A stretch of DNA of 42,299 bases from a bacterium (GCA_023664305.1 JAMPFT010000001.1:1-42299); one strand, 5' to 3'; shown: positions 34,099 to 42,229, counted from the first letter of the stretch. A program made the numbers and translations. Notes: a model not told the origin generated them from the letters alone.

Positions 34099-34878
34099 AT
34101 GGCACAGGGCAAAGTTGAAATCTGCGGGGTAAACACGTCCAGACTCCCGCTGCTCAAATCCGAGGAAAAGGAAACCTTATTCCGCAAAATCGAAGCCGGG
34201 GACGCCAAGGCCAGAGAGACTTATATCGAGGGAAATCTGCGGCTTGTCCTAAGCGTCATCAAACGCTTCTCTTCCAGCAGCGAAAATGTAGACGACCTGT
34301 TCCAGATCGGCTGCATCGGACTCATCAAGGCAATCGACAATTTTGATTCCTCTTTAAACGTAAAATTTTCCACCTACGCGGTTCCTATGATCATCGGCGA
34401 AATCCGCCGGTTCTTAAGAGACAACAGTCAGCTGCGGGTATCCCGTTCCCTGAAGGATACCGCCTACAAGGCCATCTATGCCCGGGAATCGCTGACAAGA
34501 AAAAATATGAAGGAACCCTCCATAGAGGAGATTGCCACGGAGATCGGCATCGCCAAAGAGGACATCGCCTACGCCTTGGACGCGATCCAGAATCCCATGA
34601 GCCTCTACGAGCCCATCTTCACCGACGGCGGAGACGCCCTCTACGTCATGGATCAGATCAGCGACAAGAAAAACCGGGAGGAGACCTGGGTCGAGCATCT
34701 CTCCTTAAGCGAGGCCATGAAAAAACTGAACCCCAGGGAGCACGAGATCATCTCCCTGCGGTTCTTCGAGGGGAAAACTCAGATGGAGGTCGCAGAGTCG
34801 ATCGGGATCTCCCAGGCCCAGGTTTCCCGGCTGGAGAAAAATGCCCTGCGGACAATGCGGACCTATCTGTCGGCGTGA
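34099..34878 (+). CDS. sigG: forespore sigma factor sigma-G
   Basis: Sigma-G directs late forespore transcription, including gpr and the small acid-soluble proteins. The 259-aa product carries the sigma-G hallmark N-terminus KVEICGVNTSRLPLL, region 2 NLRLVLSVIKRF and DDLFQIGCIGLIKAIDNFD, KFSTYAVPMIIGEIRRFLRD, region 3 segment FALD-like YALDAIQNPMSLYEPIF with DGGDALYVMDQISD, and region 4 EGKTQMEVAESIGISQAQVS. The ATG at 34099 follows GAGGG five bases upstream; the longer in-frame extension is unsupported. A forespore-type promoter was not convincingly identified in the leader. Confidence 0.96.
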   Translation: MAQGKVEICGVNTSRLPLLKSEEKETLFRKIEAGDAKARETYIEGNLRLVLSVIKRFSSSSENVDDLFQIGCIGLIKAIDNFDSSLNVKFSTYAVPMIIGEIRRFLRDNSQLRVSRSLKDTAYKAIYARESLTRKNMKEPSIEEIATEIGIAKEDIAYALDAIQNPMSLYEPIFTDGGDALYVMDQISDKKNREETWVEHLSLSEAMKKLNPREHEIISLRFFEGKTQMEVAESIGISQAQVSRLEKNALRTMRTYLSA

Positions 34879-34887
34879 AGTATTCTT

Positions 34888-35322
34888 TCAAGGCATACCG
34901 GCTGATGCCGCATCGTTCAGACATCCCCTGCCGGAATCCTTCCCGCTTCCTGCCGCTTTCTCTTCCCCGGCAGCATCCTGCCAAAAGTCCGGCTCCAGAA
35001 ACTCCTCCAGATCGCTGCAGATATAGGCCCGCAGCTCCTCATAGAGGCGATCTTCTCTCGCAAGGCAGTCCGCTCTCGCCAGCCACTCCTGATAAAGGGA
35101 TTTCAGAATCCCAAACTGGAAGCTTAACAGCCTGCGCAGGACCTCCTCCTGCAGGCTGTCAAGCCGCGCCGCAAGAACCTCGTACAGGTTCAGATAAACC
35201 TCTATTTCATAGGACGATTGATAAATTTCTTCCTTCTCCTGCCTGAGCTTGGAATCCTTAAAAAGCTGCAGTTCAAGGTACAGCCGCCTGGAAAGAAGCT
35301 TTTTCAGCTCCGTCGTTTGCAT
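34888..35322 (-). CDS. conserved hypothetical helical protein
   Basis: I do not recognise a function for this 144-aa product. It is almost wholly helical and charged, with a LELQLFKDSKLRQEKEEIYQ segment, then YEIEVYLNLYEVLAARLDSL, and a C-terminal polar tail rich in Gly, Ala and Lys. There is no membrane segment. A GGGGG stretch lies seven bases before the ATG. It converges on sigG with a 9-bp gap and sits next to the first 70-bp repeat array. The pattern fits uncharacterised clostridial proteins found near sporulation genes, but this is a weak association. Confidence 0.75.
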   Translation of the reverse strand: MQTTELKKLLSRRLYLELQLFKDSKLRQEKEEIYQSSYEIEVYLNLYEVLAARLDSLQEEVLRRLLSFQFGILKSLYQEWLARADCLAREDRLYEELRAYICSDLEEFLEPDFWQDAAGEEKAAGSGKDSGRGCLNDAASAGMP

Positions 35323-35346
35323 AATGTTACCCCCTTATGTCCTTTT

Positions 35347-35520
35347 GCTTCAAAATGTCCTGTACCATGATTGCGTTGCAATCACGGTACGGATGGCCAT
35401 TCGGCCGTTTCCTGCCCTGAATAAGGACATTATACTATGATTGCGTTGCAATCACGGTACGGATGGCCATTCGGCCGTTTCCTGCCAGAATAAGGTTATT
35501 TTGCCATGACTGCGCAGGAT
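35347..35520. repeat. 70-bp tandem repeat array, right of the unknown gene
   Basis: Units at 35347-35416 and 35417-35486, plus a partial third to about 35520. Each contains tgattgcgttgcaatca (a 7-bp-arm palindrome), cggatggccattcggccg and tttcctgcc. The same family recurs at 39251-39490 on the far side of the two exporter genes. The spacer 35323-35548 holds nothing else recognisable. Confidence 0.9.
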
Positions 35521-35548
35521 TTCGCTGCCAAATACACAAACGACACTT

Positions 35549-37426
35549 TTAAGTATAATACTGCGCCTGCGCCTCCCACATTCTGTAATAAACGCCCGCC
35601 GTATCCGCCACAAGCTCCTCGTGGGTTCCGTTCTGGACGATCCGCCCCTGGTCAAACACGGCAATCTCATCGCAAAAACGGCAGCTGCTCATGCGGTGTG
35701 AGATAAACACCGCTGTCTTTTCCTCCACCATCTCATTGAAGCGCATATAAATATCCTGCTCGGCGATCGGGTCCAGGGCGCTTGTGGGCTCGTCGAGGAT
35801 CACCATCGGCGCATCCCGGTACAGCGCCCTGGCAAGGGCGATCTTCTGCTTTTCGCCTCCCGAAATTTCAATCCCCTCCTCGTCGCCGTCCTGCTGATCC
35901 TTTAAAAGACGGGAATCGATTCCGTTCTTCATCTCCTGAACCCTCTCGTAAATACCGGCGTCCCGGAGGCTTTTTATCACCCTCTCCCGGTCAAATTCCG
36001 GCCCTGCCGCCACATTCTCCGCCACAGAGAAGGAAAATATTCTGTAATCCTGAAACACGATGGAAAAGAGCCGGATGTACTCGTCATAATCGTATTTCCG
36101 GATGTCGATGCCGTTTAACAGAATCTCCCCCTCCGTGGGGTCGTAAAGCCTGCAGAGAAGCTTGATAAAGGTAGTCTTTCCTGCTCCGTTTGCCCCTACG
36201 ATCGCCAGCTTCCTCCCCGTCTTCAGCCGGAAGGAAACATTTTCCAAAACCATCCTGTCGCTGTTGGGATAGTGAAAGCTGACATTCCGAAACTCCAGCT
36301 CATACTCGTTATCCTGGCGCTTTTCCACAGGAAGCGTCCCGTCGTACTTTTCGTTTTTCACCGCCATCAGCTCATGATAGCTCTCCAGATAAAGGTTCTG
36401 GGTGTTAGTCTGGATCATCAGGGAAAATACCACTCTGATCTGGGACTGGAGCAGGGTGATGGCGCTGATGTATTTTGTCACCTCGCCGACGGTGATCATG
36501 CCGTAGATCGCCTTGATCCCCACATACGCGTAAACAGCCACCGTAAAAAAATTCTGTACAAACAGCGACAGCGCCTCCACCTTCATACCGTCCCGGATGG
36601 CCTGCTTCTGCGCTCCCTCGATCTCCTCTCTGGCCTGTGTACCCTTCCGCAGGATCAGATCGGACATCTTAAAGATGCGAATGTCCTTGCCCATGGAATA
36701 ATTGTTGATCAGATGGAAGAAGAACCAGTAAATTCTTCCGTTCCTCACCTCAATCTGGTCGCAGTTGTAGCGGATCCGCTCCTGCATGGCCTCGCATTTA
36801 CTGCTCACAAAAATACTGAAGACCAGCAGCCCGAGAAGCAAAGCATAGCTCACCGGCGACGCGAAAAATCCGTACAGCGCGCCTTCCCCGTGATAAGGCG
36901 CAGCCACAAAGAGTCCGAACATCGCGGCCACCGCGCCGACACAGGAAATCACGGCGCCGATCAAATCCAGAGTTCTCGTCAGATATTCTCCCATCCCCCT
37001 CAGCTTATCCGTATTGCTGTCCGCCTGTGCAATCAGCTCCTGTATACGGTTCCTCTCCAAAATATCATAATCCATGGTCATGGCTTTATAGCTGATCTCC
37101 CGGTTCTTGCGGTGGGACACCAGCTGCCAGTGAACCTGATGGAACCGGATCATGGCGGAGCGGATCAGCTCCAGCGCCAGCCTGCTCGCCACCAAAACCG
37201 CCGCGACCTGAAGGATTTCCCTCCGATCCCTCCGGCTTATCAGCATATCCACAATTTCCGCGCTCAGAATCATGGACACAAACGGCTCGGCGCGTTCCGC
37301 AAGCGTTCTCAGGACAGCCACGGGAACATAGGAAGGACAGAGCCTGTAGACGGTTCCCAGATTCTTCTTAAGACACCGGAAAAAGGGAAGCTTTTCGTTC
37401 CTGGCATTCTCATTGTTTTTCTTCAT
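35549..37426 (-). CDS. ABC half-exporter, second subunit (membrane plus ATPase domains)
   Basis: The 625-aa protein joins a six-helix exporter membrane domain (about 20-340) to a nucleotide-binding domain (about 370-620). It shows Walker A GANGAGKTTFIKLLCRLYDP, Q-loop FQDYRIFSFSVAENV, signature ISGGEKQKIALARAL, Walker B MVILDEPTSALDP and H-loop ISHRMSS. Its ATG overlaps the stop of the first half-exporter as ATGA, so the two are translationally coupled and probably form a heterodimer. Such exporters carry peptides, lipids or drugs; the substrate here is unknown. GAGGAG precedes the ATG. Confidence 0.93.
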   Translation of the reverse strand: MKKNNENARNEKLPFFRCLKKNLGTVYRLCPSYVPVAVLRTLAERAEPFVSMILSAEIVDMLISRRDRREILQVAAVLVASRLALELIRSAMIRFHQVHWQLVSHRKNREISYKAMTMDYDILERNRIQELIAQADSNTDKLRGMGEYLTRTLDLIGAVISCVGAVAAMFGLFVAAPYHGEGALYGFFASPVSYALLLGLLVFSIFVSSKCEAMQERIRYNCDQIEVRNGRIYWFFFHLINNYSMGKDIRIFKMSDLILRKGTQAREEIEGAQKQAIRDGMKVEALSLFVQNFFTVAVYAYVGIKAIYGMITVGEVTKYISAITLLQSQIRVVFSLMIQTNTQNLYLESYHELMAVKNEKYDGTLPVEKRQDNEYELEFRNVSFHYPNSDRMVLENVSFRLKTGRKLAIVGANGAGKTTFIKLLCRLYDPTEGEILLNGIDIRKYDYDEYIRLFSIVFQDYRIFSFSVAENVAAGPEFDRERVIKSLRDAGIYERVQEMKNGIDSRLLKDQQDGDEEGIEISGGEKQKIALARALYRDAPMVILDEPTSALDPIAEQDIYMRFNEMVEEKTAVFISHRMSSCRFCDEIAVFDQGRIVQNGTHEELVADTAGVYYRMWEAQAQYYT

Positions 37427-39243
37427 GACTCCTCCGCTCCCCCTTCCTTGTAATATTGGCTCTGCACCTCAAAGACCTCCGCATACTTTCCCTTCTTTTG
37501 CAGGAGCTCGTCATGGGTTCCCGACTCCAGGATTCTGCCGTTCTCCAGGTAAAGCACCCTGTCGCAGAACTTCGTGCTGGCAAGCCTGTGGGAGATAAAA
37601 AGCGCTGATTTTCCCCGGGCTGCCGTCTGATATTCCTCATACAGATTACTCTCCGCAATGGGATCCAGCGCCGCAGTGGGTTCGTCCAGCACCAAAAGCG
37701 GCGCGTCCTTATACAGGCATCTGGCCAGCATCAGCTTCTGCATCATCCCTCCCGACAGCTGGATGCCGTCCGGGTCAAAGCTCTGGGTCAGACTGGTCAG
37801 CTCTCTGCGCTCCAGCGCCTCCACATCCTTCCACAGCCCGGCCCTTCGCAGGCATTCGCGGACCCTTTCCAAATCCGTCTCTTCCTCCGCCCGTCCCGAC
37901 ACGTTGCCGGCGATGGAAACCGGGATCGTATTGACGTCCTGGAAAATAGCCGCCAGCAGCTCGTGATACTGATCCAGATTCAGACTCTCCAGAGGATATC
38001 CGCCGATCAGAATCTCTCCCTCCGCAGGGTGATAAAAGCCGCAGAGCAGCTTTACCAGCGTTGTCTTTCCCGCCCCGTTGTGCCCTACAAGGGCAATCTT
38101 TTCTCCCGCCTGAATCGTAAAGGAAAGATTTTTCAGGGTATCCTCTTCCGCACCCTCATACCGGAAGGATACGTTCCGAAATTCGATCTCCGGAAACTGC
38201 CTGCGCCATGCGGTGGGGATACTCATGCCGTTCTCCCGCGGAAAACGGTCGGGATAATCCATCATTTTCCGATACTCGCAGATCATCTGATTTCCTTCCA
38301 GCAGATAGCTGACATGAAAACGCATGATCCCAAACCACGCGGCAAGTCCGCTCACCACGCCCAGCCCAAGGGTAAACTCCGCGATGCTGAAAGATCCGTC
38401 CAACACTCCGGCCACCAGAATCCCGTACGCCAAAAGATCTCTGGCCGCCACAAAGAGAGCGTCCGAAGCGTCCACCGCATACTTTCGCCGCCCCTGCCCG
38501 ATCCACAGAGCTTTGTTTTTGCCCTCCAGCCTGTCAAAGCCCGAGCGGAACCACTTTTGCATATTGTAGATGCGGATATCCTTACCGTTCTCCACAGAGG
38601 TCGGCTGCTGCTTCAGATAATAGAATCTGCCCCAGATCCGATACTGCTCGTCCATGGTTTTTGCCCTGAATTTGCGGACATTTCCCTCCAGCAGGGAGCT
38701 CACGACGGACATGACCACAATGATCGCCAGAATCCGCCAGTCGAAAAAAGAGATCGTCAGGGAATAAAGCAGGATTCCCAGAACCGTGGAAAGAATCAGC
38801 GGATAATTGATGTACATGAGGTTGACTCCCTCCCGATACAGGTTGACCGCATGGGTAGCGCGGGTCAAAAGCCGCTGCTGCGCGGGAGACTCGATGTTGT
38901 CATAATCCGCATGAAGGCTCTTTTTCACCAGCCGCATCAGAAACTCCCTGTTTTGGGCAGTCTCGTAATAATAATCGCTCCACTTCCCGACATACCGGCT
39001 CCCGATCTGACAGAACAGATAGACTGCCAGCATCACCGCCATAACCGCAAGATAATGACCTGTGCTTCCCCGTTCCGTGATGCTCGCGACAGCCGCGGTA
39101 AGGGTGACCGTGCCTACCACCTCTCCCGCCAGATTGAAAAACACCGTGCCGTACACGCCAAGCCTCATGGCGGGCTTCATCTCATACAGAACCTGATAGA
39201 TATACCGTATGTTGCCAAATAACGTATACTTTTTTTCTTTCAT
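37423..39243 (-). CDS. ABC half-exporter, first subunit (membrane plus ATPase domains)
   Basis: The 606-aa protein has an exporter membrane domain (about 15-330) and an ATPase domain with Walker A GHNGAGKTTLVKLLCGFYHP, Q-loop FQDVNTIPVSIAGNV, signature LSGGMMQKLMLARCL, Walker B LLVLDEPTAALDP and H-loop ISHRLAS. The signature has Met-Met where LSGGQ is usual; the catalytic Glu after Walker B is present. The ATG at 39243 was chosen because GGAG lies seven bases upstream; the open frame further upstream runs into the 70-bp repeats and encodes only repeat-derived residues. It starts the exporter pair, downstream of the GHKL kinase. Confidence 0.93.
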   Translation of the reverse strand: MKEKKYTLFGNIRYIYQVLYEMKPAMRLGVYGTVFFNLAGEVVGTVTLTAAVASITERGSTGHYLAVMAVMLAVYLFCQIGSRYVGKWSDYYYETAQNREFLMRLVKKSLHADYDNIESPAQQRLLTRATHAVNLYREGVNLMYINYPLILSTVLGILLYSLTISFFDWRILAIIVVMSVVSSLLEGNVRKFRAKTMDEQYRIWGRFYYLKQQPTSVENGKDIRIYNMQKWFRSGFDRLEGKNKALWIGQGRRKYAVDASDALFVAARDLLAYGILVAGVLDGSFSIAEFTLGLGVVSGLAAWFGIMRFHVSYLLEGNQMICEYRKMMDYPDRFPRENGMSIPTAWRRQFPEIEFRNVSFRYEGAEEDTLKNLSFTIQAGEKIALVGHNGAGKTTLVKLLCGFYHPAEGEILIGGYPLESLNLDQYHELLAAIFQDVNTIPVSIAGNVSGRAEEETDLERVRECLRRAGLWKDVEALERRELTSLTQSFDPDGIQLSGGMMQKLMLARCLYKDAPLLVLDEPTAALDPIAESNLYEEYQTAARGKSALFISHRLASTKFCDRVLYLENGRILESGTHDELLQKKGKYAEVFEVQSQYYKEGGAEES

Positions 39244-39250
39244 GTGATAA

Positions 39251-39490
39251 CTCCGTTTCCTGCCTTGAATAAGGTTATCCTGCCATGCTTGCTCCGCAAT
39301 CACGGCATGGATGGCCATCCGGCCGTTTCCTGCCTCGAATAAGGTTATCCTGCCATGCTTGCTCCGCAATCACGGCATGGATGGCCATCTGGCCGTTCCC
39401 TGCCTCGAATAAGGTTATCCTGCCATGTTTGCTCCGCAATCACGGCATGGATGGCCATCCGGCCGTTTCCTGCCTCGAATAAGGTTATCC
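39251..39490. repeat. 70-bp tandem repeat array upstream of the exporter genes
   Basis: Three full units (39261-39330, 39331-39400, 39401-39470) plus partial flanks. Each reads tgcc-tcgaataaggttatcc-tgccatg-(c/t)ttgctccgcaatcacggcatggatggccatc.ggccgtt.cc. The units are nearly identical to one another and related to those at 35347-35520. The array lies just upstream of the first exporter's ribosome binding site. It has no coding potential of its own. Confidence 0.93.
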
Positions 39491-39491
39491 T

Positions 39492-39550
39492 ATCATATTT
39501 CCCGTGAAAACAGAAAAAATCGTGCACGAACTGTTGATTTTCGTACACGA
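39492..39550 (-). promoter_or_regulatory. paired palindromic boxes and -10, candidate LytTR operator/promoter
   Basis: TCGTGCACGA (39520-39529, perfect palindrome) and TCGTACACGA (39541-39550, one mismatch) have centres 21 bp apart, two helical turns. On the minus strand TATGAT (39497-39492) lies downstream with no good -35, as expected for an activator-dependent promoter. LytTR regulators bind paired half-sites with about 21-22 bp spacing; the link to the neighbouring LytTR protein is inference. The rest of 39551-39660 shows nothing. Confidence 0.5.
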
Positions 39551-39660
39551 CCAGGATTCGGCTGCTTTCAGGAGAGATAAGACGGGAATCGGGAAGAAAA
39601 GACAAAAAGACTGCAAGAAAATACTCCCGCAAAATCAGACCGCAGCATCTTAGTCTCATG

Positions 39661-40311
39661 TCACAGCGGCAGCATAATCTCCGTGGAAAACACGCCCGGC
39701 TCGTTGGCCCGCCTGATATATCCGTTGTACTTGTCTACAATCAGATCGACGCGCTTCAGGCCATGACCATGGTCGCCCCTCTTATTTGAGATATACTCCG
39801 CGTCCAGCTTCCGAATGACGTCCCCGGTGGAGTTAGTCACGGCAATATAAAGCTGCTGCTTGCGGATACAGACATAAATCCGCAGAAACCGCTCCACGTC
39901 CTCCGGCATTTTCCGGCAGGATTCCACCGCGTTATCGATCAGGTTTCCCAGAATCACGCAAAGGTCTATATCCCCGATAGTCAGATTCTCTCCGATTTCC
40001 GCCTTACAGTTAATTCCGATTTTCTCTTTTTCGGCAATGCTCAGCTTGCTGTTCAGGATCGCATCCAGACTGACGTTGCCCGTGTTGTATTTCACTCGGA
40101 TCCCGTCGAGCTCTCCCTCCAGCTCGTTCAGATACCGCTCTGCCTCCTCGATCTGCCCCATGGCAAGGTGCCCTTTCAGCTTTTGAAGATGATTGTGATA
40201 ATCATGCCGCCAGCCGCGCATGGTCATATAAATTTCATTTACTTCCTTCACCTGTCTGGACATGACCTCGACCTGATAGTCCAGGTATCTTTTATCGCCA
40301 AATCGAAACAT
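39661..40311 (-). CDS. GHKL histidine kinase without membrane domain
   Basis: The 216-aa product is an AgrC-type kinase core: phosphoacceptor region MRGWRHDYHNHLQKLKGHL near residue 35, N box CVILGNLIDNAVESC near 120, and the C-terminal G box KRGDHGHGLKRVDLIVDKYNG. Typical partners of LytTR regulators carry five to seven N-terminal membrane helices; here none are present and upstream in-frame codons reach a stop after about 30 residues without hydrophobic character. GGGAGG precedes the ATG, so the short form looks like a real start. It may sense an intracellular cue or a membrane partner such as the exporter, or it may be an N-terminally truncated remnant. Confidence 0.88.
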   Translation of the reverse strand: MFRFGDKRYLDYQVEVMSRQVKEVNEIYMTMRGWRHDYHNHLQKLKGHLAMGQIEEAERYLNELEGELDGIRVKYNTGNVSLDAILNSKLSIAEKEKIGINCKAEIGENLTIGDIDLCVILGNLIDNAVESCRKMPEDVERFLRIYVCIRKQQLYIAVTNSTGDVIRKLDAEYISNKRGDHGHGLKRVDLIVDKYNGYIRRANEPGVFSTEIMLPL

Positions 40312-40409
40312 CCTTCCCTCCCGAAGCCGATGGGGTTTCGCCGCCTCCCATACAAAACGATGTTCTTCAACTACGCCGGACTTTTTATCGAACTTTTTAT
40401 GTCAACTGA

Positions 40410-40454
40410 AGAAGAATGCATTACATTCTTCTAAGTGCCGCAACGCAGCACTTA
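40410..40454. repeat. two adjacent hairpins in the regulator-kinase gap
   Basis: AGAAGAATG (40410-40418) pairs with CATTCTTCT (40424-40432), directly followed by AAGTGC (40433-40438) pairing with GCACTT (40448-40453). They sit in the 189-bp gap between the LytTR gene and the kinase gene. No T-run follows, so attenuation or mRNA processing is more likely than simple termination. Confidence 0.7.
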
Positions 40455-40500
40455 TTACAGTTCCCTGCGCAAAGAGGATATCCTGATCGGCCGCATCGGA

Positions 40501-41298
40501 TTATTCTTTGCAGACGTCACCGAAAAAATAATTTGCAAACGCCTCGTTCAACGCCCCATACGCGCCGCGGCTGACCGGTATTGACTCCCCGTTTTCCAGA
40601 ATGCATTCCTCGCGGGTAATCTTACTGACAAACTCCAGATTCACCACAACCGAACGGTTCGCCATGACAAATCTGGCGGCTGTATTGTCATAAGGCAAAC
40701 TACTTTCGTCCGGCAAATTTTGGTTCGCCTTATGACCTATCAGGCCGGGATCCAGTTTCGCCAGCATCTCCTTCAGGCTGGCCTTCCACTCATAAATCCC
40801 GTTTACCGTCTGCATCTGCAGATAATGTCCCTCTACCTTTACATACAGGATATCGCTCCTAAGAATCCGCAGATTCTCCCCGTGATACATCAGCGGGAAA
40901 TAATCCTCTCTGCTGTTCTCCAGCTTTTCCATACAGGCATCCATCGCCTTTGCCAGTTCGCTTTCCCCGACGGGCTTGATCAGATATCTGACCGCGCCGA
41001 TCTCATACCCTTCAAACACATACTCCTTATTCCCGGTGAGGAACACAATCTGCACCTTCCGATCCGACTTTCTGATCTCACGCGCCAGCTCCATACCGTT
41101 CTTATCCTTCAGGCAGACATCCAGAAAAACAATGTCAAACAGCTTCCGCCCGTCATAATGAAACAGGTATTCCTCCGCGCTTGCGGCAAACGTCGTGCTG
41201 ACCCGAATCTGCCTGGCCTTTCCCCACGCTTTTAGCAGCTTTCCGTAATAATCGTAAAGCTCTGTCTCATCCTCTACAACCGCCACTCTTATCAACAT
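40501..41298 (-). CDS. LytTR-family response regulator
   Basis: The 265-aa product has a receiver domain with IRVAVVEDETELYDYYGKLL, phosphoacceptor Asp in FDIVFLDVCLKDKNGMELA near residue 61 and Lys in GAVRYLIKPVGESEL. The C-terminal LytTR DNA-binding domain runs from about 140 to 250, with DILYVKVEGHYLQMQTVNG and MANRSVVVNLEFVSKI...LENGESIPVSR. Compared with typical LytTR proteins there is an extra loop of about 15-20 residues (with NQNLPDESSLPYDN) just before the NRSVVVNL strand. AAGGAA precedes the ATG. It likely pairs with the adjacent GHKL kinase to control the exporter pair. Confidence 0.92.
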   Translation of the reverse strand: MLIRVAVVEDETELYDYYGKLLKAWGKARQIRVSTTFAASAEEYLFHYDGRKLFDIVFLDVCLKDKNGMELAREIRKSDRKVQIVFLTGNKEYVFEGYEIGAVRYLIKPVGESELAKAMDACMEKLENSREDYFPLMYHGENLRILRSDILYVKVEGHYLQMQTVNGIYEWKASLKEMLAKLDPGLIGHKANQNLPDESSLPYDNTAARFVMANRSVVVNLEFVSKITREECILENGESIPVSRGAYGALNEAFANYFFGDVCKE

Positions 41299-41392
41299 AC
41301 TACGTTCCTTTTCCGGCCGCGCTCTATACGCAAGACAATATCTTACCTTTTCACTTCAGTACTTTTTCAAACAAGATAAGTTTAGGCGTCCC

Positions 41393-41971
41393 TTATTCTC
41401 TTTTCAATTTGTCATACAGTATTTCTTCTTCTCCCGTCGAAAGAGTTACCTTCTTCTTATACAGTAAGACCCAGGACGCCTGATTCCTTGTATAATCCAT
41501 TTTATCCTGCGGGAAAAATGAGCGGCAGAAATACCTTCCTTCCTTTCCGCTCCCTGCCAGAAACAAAAATATATTTTTCCCTTCTGTGTGGTTTTTCATA
41601 ATATAATCCGCTTTTATGACCGAATAAGCATTCTGTTTCCGGTTGTATTTAAAGATTGTATCATTGCTGTCAATCACGCTTTCCAAAAGCGGGAGCGTGT
41701 CTATCCTGTCTGCAATCTTGTAATACAGATCCGACGACTGGAGATGCTCTGCCGTTATCCGACGTTCTCTTATTGCATCAAATATTTTTCCCCTGTCATG
41801 TACCAGCTCCGGTCTGTCAGTCAGGTACTGAAGCCCCATTAAATGGAAACATTCTTTCCTGTCAAAATTTATCTGTAATGGGATAGATATATTTTTTCTT
41901 CCCAGTATCAAATGGTATTCCTTATCCAACAGTTTTGCGAAAGCCTCCACACAGTCATACACATTACGCAT
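41393..41971 (-). CDS. PBECR4-domain (barnase/EndoU/colicin/RelE-like) protein
   Basis: The 192-aa product resembles the PBECR4 family, grouped with small metal-independent nuclease-like domains found in phages and mobile elements. Matching features are EAFAKLLDKEYHLILGRK at the N-terminus, HLMGLQYLTDRPEL near 43, a FDAIRERRITAEHL segment, LPLLESVIDSNDTIFKYNRK near 95, IKADYIMKN and the family-typical CRSFFPQDKMDYTRNQ...VLLYKKKVTL near 150-180. Catalytic residues are not assigned and activity is unproven. GAGGT precedes the ATG. The gene is AT-richer than its neighbours. It lies 94 bp upstream of the LytTR regulator in the same direction and its start overlaps a small upstream ORF. Confidence 0.78.
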   Translation of the reverse strand: MRNVYDCVEAFAKLLDKEYHLILGRKNISIPLQINFDRKECFHLMGLQYLTDRPELVHDRGKIFDAIRERRITAEHLQSSDLYYKIADRIDTLPLLESVIDSNDTIFKYNRKQNAYSVIKADYIMKNHTEGKNIFLFLAGSGKEGRYFCRSFFPQDKMDYTRNQASWVLLYKKKVTLSTGEEEILYDKLKRE

Positions 41972-42116
41972 CAGACTTACCTCTTTCCCTCTTGAAACAG
42001 GAAAAGCCCTGCTTTCGCAGAGCTTTTCTGACGTTTTCTTTCAACTGCGAAGCAGTTTCTGCAGAGCAGTTCCTGCATACGCAGCCTAGCCAGAATGCGG
42101 TAAACGCCGAACCCAT
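41964..42116 (-). CDS. possible 50-aa protein overlapping the PBECR4 start
   Basis: An ATG at 42116 opens a 50-codon frame (start MGSAFTAFWLG, then CVCRNCS, then a basic SQLKENVRKALRKQ segment, ending GKSDA). It closes with TAA inside the first codons of the PBECR4 gene (overlap ATGCGTAA), which would allow translational coupling. The ribosome binding site is weak. A second overlapping frame is also open here, so coding is uncertain; the region also folds into hairpins (AACTGC-ttc-GCAGTT; GAAAAGC...GCTTTTC) and could instead be a structured leader. Confidence 0.35.
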   Translation of the reverse strand: MGSAFTAFWLGCVCRNCSAETASQLKENVRKALRKQGFSCFKRERGKSDA

Positions 42117-42200
42117 TCAAAGCTCGTAAGGCACTGCCCTCTGGCACAACACCTTATATCAACGCTTTGACTGACACTCAAGTTGCCCGTCTCTATTATT

Positions 42201-42229
42201 ATATTACAACCGACATAAAAATATGTCAA
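42201..42229 (-). promoter_or_regulatory. sigma-A promoter upstream of the PBECR4 gene
   Basis: Minus-strand TTGACA (42229-42224), exactly 17 bp, TAATAT (42206-42201). The predicted leader to the PBECR4 ATG is about 220 nt. Nothing recognisable lies in 42230-42299. Confidence 0.8.

Noticed and set aside
39251-39490. CRISPR array
   Set aside because: The 70-bp units are contiguous and nearly identical along their whole length, with no unique spacers and no cas genes.
39345-39659. 104-aa minus-strand frame directly after the GHKL kinase
   Set aside because: Its second half is translated 70-bp repeat, the first half has no domain, and there is no good ribosome binding site.
40421-40513. Cysteine-rich 30-codon frame in the regulator-kinase gap, possible signal peptide
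   Set aside because: It has five cysteines but no ATG, GTG or TTG start, only a CTG, and overlaps the hairpins and the end of the regulator gene.
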